Part shown: positions 7,681 to 15,970 of the stretch, piece after piece
How the letters are laid out: the number at the start of each line of letters is the position of its first letter
Numbering within the stretch: position 1 is the stretch's first letter
Assembly (NCBI RefSeq): GCF_034720595.1
Contig: NZ_JAYESJ010000001.1
Location: forward strand, 3,684,001-3,748,000
Direction of reading: 5' to 3'
DNA from: Rhizobium sp. CC-YZS058
GTDB taxonomy: Bacteria > Pseudomonadota > Alphaproteobacteria > Rhizobiales > Rhizobiaceae
DNA: 64,000 bases
Position numbers and translations under genes: made by a program
Notes under the pieces: model-generated
Database searches by the model: none
What the model saw: only the letters and a program-made list of their open reading frames with translations
What the model was told of the DNA's origin: nothing

Positions 7681-9567
7681 ATGGCAGATGATGGGACACG
7701 CGCGGAGGCCACCGGCCCCGCGGATGCCGTCCTGGCGGAAGACAGACTGAAGCGGGCCACGCGCCAGGCGGCGCGCGACGGCGGCGCGCTCGATCTCAGC
7801 CTGTCCTATCGGCTGGGCGTAATGCTGCAGGCCTTCTGGGCGTCGGAGGTGCGGCTGAAAGTGCTGGGGCTCGCCTCGTTCCTGATCTTCATCATCCTCG
7901 CCACCGCCTATATGACGGTGATCCTCAACGAGTGGAACGCGCCCTTCTTCGACGCGATCCAGCGGCGCGATCTGCCCGAGTTCTTCCACCAGCTGGAAAT
8001 CTTCGCGCTGATCGCCGGCATCCTGCTGCTGCTCAATGTCGTGCAGGCCTGGCTGAACCAGATGACCGCGCTCTACATGCGGGAAGGGCTGACCCGCGAT
8101 CTGGTCAATCAGTGGCTGACGCGCAAGCGGGCGCTGCGGCTTGCCTCCCGCGGGCTGATCGGCATCAATCCGGACCAGCGCCTGCATGAGGACGCGCGCA
8201 CGCTTGCCGAAAGCACCACCGGCCTGACGCTCGGGCTCATCCAGGCGACCATCCTGCTCGTCAGCTTCATCGGCGTCCTGTGGGATCTGTCGAGCGGCTT
8301 CGTCTTCCACCTGTCCGGCCACAGCTTCTCCATCCCCGGCTACATGGTCTGGGCGGCCGTGCTCTATGCCGCCTCGGCCTCGATCCTCAGCCGCATCGTT
8401 GGCCGCAAGCTGGTGCGCATCAATGCCGACCGCTCCTCGCGCGAGGCGGAACTGCGCTTTTCGCTGATGCATGCGAGCGAAAGCATGCCGGCCATCACCG
8501 TGGTCGGCGGCGAGGCGAGCGAGCGGCACCGGATCGGCGAAAGCATCACCGCCGTGCTGCAGGTGATGAAGCGCCTGGCGCTGGCCAATACCAATCTGAC
8601 CTGGGTTTCCGCCGGATATGGCTGGGCGGTGGTGGTGGTGCCGATCATCGTGGCGGCGCCCGCCTATTTCTCCGGCGGCCTGAGCTTCGGCCAGCTCATG
8701 ATGTCGATCGGCGCCTTCAACCAGGTGAATACGGCGCTGCGCTGGTATGTCGCCAATTTCGGCGCCATCGCCGAGTGGCGGGCAACCCTGATGCGCGTGA
8801 CGGACTTCCGCCAGACGCTGACCGACATGGAGGAGGAGTACCAGCCCGAGCAGGCGATCGCCTATCGCGACACGGCGGGCCAGCTGACGCTCGAGCGGTT
8901 GGAGATTGCCAATGCGGTGGATGAGGCGCTGGCAAAGGCCGGCGGCTTCCGCCTGGTCGAAACGCCGGTGACGCTGCTGCCGGGCGAGCGGATCATGGTC
9001 AATGGCGACCATCACGTGAACCGCAAGCTGCTCTTCCAGGCGCTGGCCGGTCTCTGGCCCTGCGGCGCGGGCACGATCGGCCTGCCGAAGCAGGAAGAGA
9101 TGATGTTCCTGCCGCAGACCGCCTATATTCCGGACGGGACGCTGCGCGAAGCGCTGGCCTTTCCCGATCCGGCCACGCAGTTTGCCGATGACGCCCTGCA
9201 GGCCGCCTTGACCAAGGCCGGGCTCGGCCATCTGTTCGGCAAGCTCGATACGCGGGCGCGCTGGGAAAAGGTGCTGACCACGGAAGAGCAGAAGGCCATT
9301 CCCTTCGTGCGGCTGTTGCTGAAGCGGCCGCGCTTTGCCGTGTTCGACGAGGTGCTGGAGGGCATGGAGCCGGACTGGAAACAGCGCATGACGCGGCTTC
9401 TGACCGGATTGCCGGACACCGCCATGCTCTATATCGGCCGCTCCGAAACCTATCTGAAGATCATGAAGCCGCGCGTCCTGCATCTGCGCGCCATCGAACC
9501 CGAGGCGGGCAGACAGGACGATCCGGATGACCGGGATCAGCCGCGCCCTGTCGCCAAGGTGGTCTGA
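7681..9567 (+). CDS. SbmA/BacA-like ABC membrane protein with degenerate ATPase domain
   Basis: 628 residues: an N-terminal SbmA/BacA-type transmembrane domain (about 40-380; conserved NEWNAPFFDAIQRRDLPEFF) fused to an ABC ATPase-like domain (about 400-600), the layout of YddA-type peptide/vitamin exporters. The ATPase domain is degraded: Walker A reads NGDHHVNRKLL (residues 441-451; Arg448 at the usual Lys position, no GKS/T), the signature reads LTTEE (532-536) instead of LSGGE-like, and the H-loop His is Arg587. The Q-loop region (FLPQTAYIPDGTLREAL) and Walker B DE (Asp556-Glu557) survive. The start is the ATG at 7681 with GGAAG upstream; a TTG at 7663 behind AGGAGG is an alternative. Confidence 0.85.
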   Translation: MADDGTRAEATGPADAVLAEDRLKRATRQAARDGGALDLSLSYRLGVMLQAFWASEVRLKVLGLASFLIFIILATAYMTVILNEWNAPFFDAIQRRDLPEFFHQLEIFALIAGILLLLNVVQAWLNQMTALYMREGLTRDLVNQWLTRKRALRLASRGLIGINPDQRLHEDARTLAESTTGLTLGLIQATILLVSFIGVLWDLSSGFVFHLSGHSFSIPGYMVWAAVLYAASASILSRIVGRKLVRINADRSSREAELRFSLMHASESMPAITVVGGEASERHRIGESITAVLQVMKRLALANTNLTWVSAGYGWAVVVVPIIVAAPAYFSGGLSFGQLMMSIGAFNQVNTALRWYVANFGAIAEWRATLMRVTDFRQTLTDMEEEYQPEQAIAYRDTAGQLTLERLEIANAVDEALAKAGGFRLVETPVTLLPGERIMVNGDHHVNRKLLFQALAGLWPCGAGTIGLPKQEEMMFLPQTAYIPDGTLREALAFPDPATQFADDALQAALTKAGLGHLFGKLDTRARWEKVLTTEEQKAIPFVRLLLKRPRFAVFDEVLEGMEPDWKQRMTRLLTGLPDTAMLYIGRSETYLKIMKPRVLHLRAIEPEAGRQDDPDDRDQPRPVAKVV

Positions 9568-9585
9568 GCGCGCCCTCCCTCGCGC

Positions 9586-11412
9586 TTAGCCCTCCAGCTC
9601 CTCGCGCAGCATTTCGAGCTCCAGCCACTCCTGCTCCATGGCCTCGACGCGGGCCCGCAGCGTTTCCAGCTCCTTGGCGAGCGTCGAGAACCGGGTCGGA
9701 TTCTTGGCAAAAAGTGCGGGATCGGCCATTTCGGCCTCGCGCTTGGCAATTTCGCCCTCCGCCTTTTCCATTTCCTTGGGCAGGGTATCGAGCGCGAATT
9801 TCTGCTTGAAGGAAAGCTTGCCCTTGCCGCCACCGGCAGATTTCGCCGCAGGGTTGGCGTCCGCGGCCTTGGCCTTCTCGCTTTTTTCGGCGCGCTTGCG
9901 CTCCTCGGCCGCGCCCTTGCGCTGCGCCATCATGTCGGAGTAGCCGCCCGCATATTCGATCCAGCGCCCGTCCGGCGCGATGGGATCGGCAGGGGCGATG
10001 GTCGAGGTCACCGTCCGGTCCAGGAAGTCACGGTCGTGGCTGACGAGGATGACCGTGCCGGCAAAGCCGGCGACGATCTCCTGGAGCAGATCAAGGGTCT
10101 CGATATCGAGGTCGTTGGTCGGCTCGTCGAGGATGAGCAGGTTGGTGGGCCGCGACAGGATGCGCGCCAGCATCAGCCGCGCCCGCTCGCCGCCGGAAAG
10201 GTTCTTGATCGGCGTGCGCGCCTGCTCCGGCTGGAACAGGAACTCCTTCATATAGCCGGTCACATGGCGCTGCTCGCCATTGACGAGCAGGGTCTCGCCG
10301 CGCCCGTCCGTCAGGTAATGCGCCAGCGAGGCCTCAAGGTCGAGATCCTCGCGGCGCTGGTCGAGGGTGGCGATCTCCAGATTGGTGCCGAGCTTGACAC
10401 TGCCCTCATCCGGCGCCAGCTGGCCGGTCAGCATCTTCAGAAGCGTCGTCTTGCCTGCCCCGTTCGGGCCGACGAGACCGATGCAATCGCCGCGGTGAAC
10501 GCGGATGGAGAAGGGCGAAACGATGGTGCGCGGGCCGTACTGCTTGGTGATCTTCTCGGCCTCGATCACCAGTTTGCCGGATTCCTGCGCATCCGAGACG
10601 CTCGCCTGCACCGTGCCCTGCGGCCCCTTGTGGCCGCGATACTGGCTTCTGAGATCCTGGAGCGCGCCGAGCCGGCGCATGTTGCGCTTGCGGCGTGCCG
10701 TCACGCCATAGCGCAGCCAATGTTCTTCCCGCTCGATCTGCTTGCCGAGCTTGTGCTGTTCCAGCTCTTCGGCCTCCAGCACCTCGTCGCGCCAGGCTTC
10801 GAAGAAGGCGAAGCTCCTGTCGAGCCTGCGCGAACGGCCGCGATCGAGCCAGACCGTGGCGGTCGAGACCTTTTCGAGGAACCGCCGGTCGTGCGAGATC
10901 AGGATCAGCGCCGAGCGCGTCTTCAAAAGCTCGCCTTCCAGCCATTCGATGGTCGGCAGATCCAGATGGTTGGTCGGCTCGTCGAGCAGCAGGATATCCG
11001 GCTCCGGCGCCATGACGCGGGCCAGCGCCGCGCGCCGCGCCTCGCCGCCCGACAGGGAAGCCGGGTCTTCCTCGCCTGTGAGGCCAAGATGCGAGAGCAG
11101 ATAGGCGACCCGGTACGGATCATCCCCCGGTCCGAGGCCGGATTCCGCATAGGCCTGCACCGTGCGATGTGCGCCGAAATCCGGGGCCTGTTCCAGATAG
11201 CGCACGGTGGCCGAGGGGTGGCGGAAGACCTCGCCCGATTGCGGCTCCACCATGCCGGCCGCCACCTTGAGCAGCGTCGACTTGCCGGAGCCGTTGCGGC
11301 CGACCAGGCAGAGACGGTCGCCCGGCTCGAGCTGCAGGCCGGCACCGTCGAGCAGCGGGGTTCCCCCGAAGGTCAGCACGATGTCGTCGAGTTTCAGAAT
11401 GGGTGGTGCCAT
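9586..11412 (-). CDS. ABC-F family ATPase, Uup-like
   Basis: 608 residues with two complete ABC domains and no membrane segments. Domain 1: Walker A GRNGSGKST, signature LSGGEARR, Walker B LLLDEPTNHLD. Domain 2: GPNGAGKTT, LSGGERARL, LILDEPTNDLD. A linker of basic/helical residues joins them, and a charged coiled-coil tail (about 545-608) follows a KSEKAKAADANP stretch, as in Uup. ABC-F proteins act on the ribosome or nucleic acid, not in transport. The start is 2 bp downstream of the thiamine pyrophosphokinase stop, so the two are very likely co-transcribed. Confidence 0.9.
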   Translation of the reverse strand: MAPPILKLDDIVLTFGGTPLLDGAGLQLEPGDRLCLVGRNGSGKSTLLKVAAGMVEPQSGEVFRHPSATVRYLEQAPDFGAHRTVQAYAESGLGPGDDPYRVAYLLSHLGLTGEEDPASLSGGEARRAALARVMAPEPDILLLDEPTNHLDLPTIEWLEGELLKTRSALILISHDRRFLEKVSTATVWLDRGRSRRLDRSFAFFEAWRDEVLEAEELEQHKLGKQIEREEHWLRYGVTARRKRNMRRLGALQDLRSQYRGHKGPQGTVQASVSDAQESGKLVIEAEKITKQYGPRTIVSPFSIRVHRGDCIGLVGPNGAGKTTLLKMLTGQLAPDEGSVKLGTNLEIATLDQRREDLDLEASLAHYLTDGRGETLLVNGEQRHVTGYMKEFLFQPEQARTPIKNLSGGERARLMLARILSRPTNLLILDEPTNDLDIETLDLLQEIVAGFAGTVILVSHDRDFLDRTVTSTIAPADPIAPDGRWIEYAGGYSDMMAQRKGAAEERKRAEKSEKAKAADANPAAKSAGGGKGKLSFKQKFALDTLPKEMEKAEGEIAKREAEMADPALFAKNPTRFSTLAKELETLRARVEAMEQEWLELEMLREELEG

Positions 11413-11414
11413 GG

Positions 11415-12065
11415 TCAGGCTCCCGTCATGTCAAAGGGCCGGGCGAGCAGAAGCGCGCGGCCGGCGTTAAGCGTTAGGGTCACAGGCCCTTCCGCCACGT
11501 TGGAAATGGTCCGTGATGCCCCGAAGGGCAGGTCAAAGGCAGACAGCGGATAGCGGGCGCCGGCGATCGAGAGGCCGTTCAGCGCATCGAGCCCGAGCAC
11601 GGAGAAGAGTGAGCCCTGGGGCAGGTCGACCGAGAGCCGGCCGTTCATCACCGGATAGGCTTCCTCCTCTCCGCTCGTCAGCAGCACCGCGATGCCGCGT
11701 TCGGCGAGCTCTACGGCATGCATGAGATGCATGAGCGCATGGTCGCTGCGCTCGCCGCCAAGCGCACCGACGAGGATCAGCCGGCTTGCCCCGCGCGCAA
11801 GCGCTGCGGCAACGGCGATCTCGCCATCCGTCTCGTTCTTGGCAGGCGGGTAAGGCTCGCGCGGCACGGCGTGGTAGGCGGCGCCCAGCGCTGTCGGCGT
11901 CGAGTCGAAATCGCCGATCCAGACCTCCGGCCTCAGGCCGAGTGCTGCCGCATGGCGCATGCCGCCATCGGCGGCAATCACGCGCGCGCCGGCAAGCGCT
12001 GCGGCAAGCCGGTCGGTCACGGTGACGGGGCCGCCGAGAAGAATGGCGAAGGGACTGTCGGTCAT
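11415..12065 (-). CDS. Thiamine pyrophosphokinase
   Basis: 216 residues. It transfers pyrophosphate from ATP to thiamine to give thiamine diphosphate. Family motifs seen: ADGG (residues 32-35), GDFDS, KNETDGE and LVGALGGERSDH. The ATG at 12065 gives the normal family N-terminus (MTDSPFAILLGG); the extended frame to 12116 runs toward the divergent regulatory region. Placement back to back with the TPP-riboswitch-controlled thiBPQ genes couples thiamine uptake to its activation. The riboswitch is on the other strand and does not control this gene directly. Confidence 0.92.
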   Translation of the reverse strand: MTDSPFAILLGGPVTVTDRLAAALAGARVIAADGGMRHAAALGLRPEVWIGDFDSTPTALGAAYHAVPREPYPPAKNETDGEIAVAAALARGASRLILVGALGGERSDHALMHLMHAVELAERGIAVLLTSGEEEAYPVMNGRLSVDLPQGSLFSVLGLDALNGLSIAGARYPLSAFDLPFGASRTISNVAEGPVTLTLNAGRALLLARPFDMTGA

Positions 12066-12146
12066 CGCACCGCCATAGCGCGAAGCGTGGCCTAGGGCAA
12101 AGGGCGATCTTGTCAAGCGCGGGCGCCCCGTCTACATCTCGCCTTG

Positions 12147-12240
12147 CTCTAACGGGGTGCCTTTCGGTTTCGAAGGGCTGAGAGGCCGCCTGGCCAACCC
12201 GCGGAACCTGATCCGGCTAACACCGGCGGAGGGATTAGAC
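12147..12240 (+). promoter_or_regulatory. TPP riboswitch (THI element) upstream of thiBPQ
   Basis: Contains the conserved TPP-aptamer blocks in order: CGGGGTGCC, GGGCTGAGAGG (with the CUGAGA core), AACCCGCGGAACCTGATC and GGCTAACACCGGCGGAGGGA. TCTAA (about 12148-12152) pairs with TTAGA (12235-12239) as the closing P1 stem. It ends about 57 nt before the thiB start codon. Bound thiamine diphosphate is expected to reduce expression of the thiamine transporter. Confidence 0.95.
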
Positions 12241-12296
12241 GCAGGCGCACCGCCGCTCTTTCCCCTTTGACGACGAACGAGAGAAGGAGACATGCG

Positions 12297-13319
12297 ATGC
12301 GTGGCCGATGGCTGACTTCCCTGACCCCCGTTCTGGCGCTTGCGGCGCTCGGTCTTGCGACCGGCCCGGCCGCCGCCGAGGACAAGCGGGTGACCGTCTA
12401 CACCTATGAGAGCTTCACCAGCGAATGGGGCCCTGGCCCGAAGATCGCCGCCGGCTTCGAAAAGACCTGCGGCTGCACGGTCGACTATGTCTCGGTCGCC
12501 GATGGCGTCGAGCTGCTGACCCGATTGAAGCTTGAAGGCGCCTCCTCCAAGGCGGATGTGGTGGTCGGTCTCGATACCAATCTTGTGGCCGAGGCCAAGG
12601 CGACAGGCTTCTTCGCGCCGCATGGCCTCGACGCAGCCGCACTGAAGGTTCCCGGTGGTTTCTCCGACGAGACCTTCCTGCCCTATGATTACGGCCACTT
12701 CGCCTTCGTCTACGACACGCAGACGCTGAAGACGCCGCCGAAGAGCCTGAAGGAGCTGGTCGAGGGCGATGCGTCGGAGAAGATCGTCATCGAGGATCCG
12801 CGCACCTCGACACCGGGTCTCGGCCTGCTGCTCTGGGTCAAGGCGGTCTATGGCGATGAGGCGCCGGCGGCCTGGGCGAAGCTGAAGGACCGCGTGCTGA
12901 CGGTGACGCCCGGCTGGTCGGAGGCCTATGGCCTGTTCACCAAGGGCGAAGCGCCGATGGTGCTCTCCTACACGACCTCGCCGGCCTACCATATGGTGGA
13001 GGAAAAGACCGACCGCTATCAGGCGGCCGCCTTCTCGGAAGGCCATTACATCCAGATCGAGGTGGCAGGCCTGACCAAATCCAGCCACGACCCGGCGCTT
13101 GCCAAGGCCTTTCTCGCCTATCTCACCGGCAGCGAAGCGCAGACCGTTCTTCCCGTGACCAACTGGATGATGCCGGTCGCGACACCGGCCTCGCCGCTGC
13201 CGGACGCCTTCTCCAAACTCGTATCACCGGAAAAGACGCTGCTGATCCCTTCCGAAGACGTTGCGAAGAACCGCAAGGCCTGGGTGGATGAGTGGCTGGC
13301 GGCCATGAGCCGGGGCTGA
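12297..13319 (+). CDS. thiB: Thiamine/TPP ABC transporter, periplasmic binding protein
   Basis: 340 residues with a Sec signal peptide ([20 protein letters not shown], cleavage near AAAED). Mature domain is a type 2 binding fold resembling Thi[17 protein letters not shown] at the N-terminus and [19 protein letters not shown] with the ligand-region residues. The start at 12297 is supported by AAGGAGA 7 nt upstream. First gene of the thiBPQ operon behind the TPP riboswitch; it delivers thiamine or its phosphates to ThiP/ThiQ. Confidence 0.93.
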   Translation: MRGRWLTSLTPVLALAALGLATGPAAAEDKRVTVYTYESFTSEWGPGPKIAAGFEKTCGCTVDYVSVADGVELLTRLKLEGASSKADVVVGLDTNLVAEAKATGFFAPHGLDAAALKVPGGFSDETFLPYDYGHFAFVYDTQTLKTPPKSLKELVEGDASEKIVIEDPRTSTPGLGLLLWVKAVYGDEAPAAWAKLKDRVLTVTPGWSEAYGLFTKGEAPMVLSYTTSPAYHMVEEKTDRYQAAAFSEGHYIQIEVAGLTKSSHDPALAKAFLAYLTGSEAQTVLPVTNWMMPVATPASPLPDAFSKLVSPEKTLLIPSEDVAKNRKAWVDEWLAAMSRG

Positions 13320-13324
13320 CGCCC

Positions 13325-14980
13325 TTGGCCCGTTCGCCGCACCCTTCCGTGCCGCAGCGGACGGCGGGCCGGCTGACGGTGGTGTTCGGCGTGGGGGCGC
13401 TTGCGGCCATCGCACTCTTCGTCCTCGTGGCGCTCCTGTCGCTCGGCCTTGCCACGCGGGACGAGGCTCGAGGCGGCGGGCTTTTCGATACCTATGTGCT
13501 GAACGCCGCGCGCTTCACCGTGCTGCAGGCGACGCTCTCGACGGCGCTGTCCGTTCTGCTCGCCGTGCCGGTGGCGCTGGCACTTGCCCGGCGGCGGCAC
13601 TTCCTCGGCCGCGTCTGGCTGTTGCGGCTGATGGCCCTTCCGCTTGGCCTGCCGGCACTCGTGGGCGCCCTCGGCCTTCTCGGCATCTGGGGCCGGCAAG
13701 GGGTGATCAACCGGGTCTTCGAGCTGCTCGGCCTCGGTCAGCCGCTGTCGATCTACGGGCTGCAGGGGATCGTGATCGCCCATGTCTTCTTCAACCTGCC
13801 GCTGGCCGTGCGGCTGATGGTGGCCGGACTCGACCGGATACCCGGCGAATACTTTCTGCTTGGCGCCAATCTCGGTCTCTCCCGACTTTCGCTGCTCCGC
13901 TTCGTCGAGGGGCCGGTGCTGCGCGCGCTGATGCCGGGCATTGCCGGGCTCATTCTCATGCTGTGCGTCACCAGCTTCACGCTGGTGCTGACGCTGGGCG
14001 GGGGTCCGGGCGCGAGCACCATCGAGGTTGCCATCTACCAGGCGCTGCGCTTCGACTTCGACCCTGGCCGCGCGCTCAGCCTGGCCCTCGTCCAGCTGGC
14101 GATGACGGGCCTTCTGCTAGCCGGTCTGTCGCGTCTGGGCAGGCCGGCGCTGGCAGAGGCGACCGGCGGGCGGATCCAGCGCCGGTTCGACGGCGCGACG
14201 GCGGTGGCGAAGATCGGCGATGGCGCGGTGATCGCGCTTGCTGCGGTCTTCGTGGCCAGTCCGCTTGCCGCCGCGGTCGATGCAGGACTTCGCGCCGATC
14301 TCGGCCGCCTCGCGCGCGATCCGATGGTCCACCGTGCGACCATGACCAGCCTGACGATGGCAACCGCATCGGCACTTCTCGCCGTGCTCTCGGGCCTCGC
14401 CATGCTCAAGGCGCAGCAGGTGCTCGCCGCGCGGCGCGGTCGCCGGGCAAATGGGTTTGGACCCGCGCGGCTGATCGGCCTCGGCGTGTCCGCCGCGAGT
14501 TCCCTCGTGCTGCTGGTGCCGCCGGTCGTGCTCGGCGCAGGCTGGTTCCTTGCCCTGCGCCAGATCGGCGATGGGGCCGCCTTTGCGCCGGCCGTCATCG
14601 TCGCCATCAATGCGGTCATGGCCCTGCCCTTCGTCACCCGCATCCTCGCCCCCGCGCTCTTGACCCATGCCGCGCGAACCGGGCGGCTGGCGGATAGTCT
14701 CGGCCTGCATGGCTGGAGCCGTTTGGCACTGATCGACTGGCCGGTCCTGCGCAGGCCGATCGCCATGGCCCTTTCCTTCGCCGCCGCCCTGTCGCTCGGC
14801 GATCTCGGCGCCGTGGCCATTTTCGGCTCGAACGAGCTCATCACCCTGCCCTATCTTCTCTTCAGCCGCATGGGCGCCTATCGCAGCATGGACGCGGCGG
14901 GACTGGCGCTTCTGCTCGGTCTCGTCTGCCTTCTGCTGACGATGATCGGCACCGCACGCAGCGACACGGACCGTCCATGA
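13325..14980 (+). CDS. thiP: Thiamine/TPP ABC transporter, fused permease
   Basis: About 551 residues with some 12 membrane segments, arranged as two fused binding-protein-dependent permease domains. The cytoplasmic coupling (EAA) loops are visible twice: GANLGLSRLSLLRFVEGPVL in the first half and SLGLHGWSRLALIDWPVL in the second. The start is uncertain: there is no in-frame ATG near the N-terminus, and the candidates are a TTG at 13325 and a GTG at 13292 that would overlap thiB. Overlaps thiQ by 4 bp (ATGA, 14977-14980), consistent with coupled translation. Confidence 0.9.
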   Translation: MARSPHPSVPQRTAGRLTVVFGVGALAAIALFVLVALLSLGLATRDEARGGGLFDTYVLNAARFTVLQATLSTALSVLLAVPVALALARRRHFLGRVWLLRLMALPLGLPALVGALGLLGIWGRQGVINRVFELLGLGQPLSIYGLQGIVIAHVFFNLPLAVRLMVAGLDRIPGEYFLLGANLGLSRLSLLRFVEGPVLRALMPGIAGLILMLCVTSFTLVLTLGGGPGASTIEVAIYQALRFDFDPGRALSLALVQLAMTGLLLAGLSRLGRPALAEATGGRIQRRFDGATAVAKIGDGAVIALAAVFVASPLAAAVDAGLRADLGRLARDPMVHRATMTSLTMATASALLAVLSGLAMLKAQQVLAARRGRRANGFGPARLIGLGVSAASSLVLLVPPVVLGAGWFLALRQIGDGAAFAPAVIVAINAVMALPFVTRILAPALLTHAARTGRLADSLGLHGWSRLALIDWPVLRRPIAMALSFAAALSLGDLGAVAIFGSNELITLPYLLFSRMGAYRSMDAAGLALLLGLVCLLLTMIGTARSDTDRP

Positions 14981-15750
14981 CCCCGCCTGCTCTTCCCGTC
15001 TCCCCCATCCCGGGCGCACCGACTCCGAATGTGCCGGCCTTGACCTTGAGCGAGACCCGCATCCGGTTCGCCGCCACCGAGCTTCGCTTCGACACGCAGA
15101 TCCCCATGGGCTCGCTGGTCGCGGTCGTGGGTCCATCCGGCTCCGGCAAGTCGACGCTGCTCAATCTCGCAGCCGGGTTCGAACAGCCGGACAGCGGCCG
15201 GGTGCTCTTTTCCGATCGCGACATGACGGCGCTCGGCCCGGCCGAGCGCCCGGTCTCCATCGTCTTTCAGGACCACAACCTCTTCGCCCATCTGGATGTC
15301 GCCACCAATGTCGGCCTCGGCATCGATCCGGCGCTGCGGCTTCGCCCGGATGACCGGCAAAGGATCGCGGCCGCTCTGTCGGCCGTCGGTCTCGATGGCT
15401 TTGAAGGTCGGCAGCCGCCGACGCTGTCCGGCGGCGAACGCCAGCGGGTGGCGTTGGCCCGCGCTCTCGTGCGGCGGCGGCCCATTCTCCTGCTCGACGA
15501 GCCCTTCGCCGCCCTTGATCCCGGCCTTCGGCGGGAGATGACGGCGCTGATCCTGGCGCTGCACCGACGCGAGGCGTTGACGACGCTGATCGTGACGCAC
15601 CATCCCGACGACGTGGCGGCGCTGGCAGACGCGGTCCTCTTCCTGTCCGACGGCCGCATTCTGCTGCAGGAGGAGGCAGGCCGGTTCCTGTCCCGTCGCG
15701 CGCCCCCGGAGGTAGCCCGCTTTCTGGGCAGAGCGGCGGAGCAAGGCTGA
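14977..15750 (+). CDS. thiQ: Thiamine/TPP ABC transporter, ATP-binding protein
   Basis: 257 residues; ATPase that drives ThiBP. Walker A GPSGSGKST (about residues 52-60), Q-loop VFQDHNLFAHL, signature LSGGERQRVALARAL, Walker B ILLLDEPFAALD and the H-loop VTHHPDD are all intact. The first 15-20 residues are a proline-rich extension before the usual start of the domain, so a later start is possible, but ATG at 14977 gives the 4-bp overlap with thiP. Last gene of the riboswitch operon. Confidence 0.93.
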   Translation: MTPPALPVSPIPGAPTPNVPALTLSETRIRFAATELRFDTQIPMGSLVAVVGPSGSGKSTLLNLAAGFEQPDSGRVLFSDRDMTALGPAERPVSIVFQDHNLFAHLDVATNVGLGIDPALRLRPDDRQRIAAALSAVGLDGFEGRQPPTLSGGERQRVALARALVRRRPILLLDEPFAALDPGLRREMTALILALHRREALTTLIVTHHPDDVAALADAVLFLSDGRILLQEEAGRFLSRRAPPEVARFLGRAAEQG

Positions 15751-15970
15751 AGGATCTTGCCGTCTGCCACAATTTGACCGCCCGCCTGTGGCACCCGCGA
15801 AGGCGGATCGAGAGGGGTCCCGTTGCTGTTACACAACGCGGCAAGTATTTCGACGCGGAACGCTGTTCATCTCTCCCGCGAATCCGTTAAGCGGAAGCCT
15901 TGCGAAACGGGCGGCGGACAGAGGGCGCAGGCGGACAGCGACTGCGCCGCGCGGGACATGGGCTGAAGGC

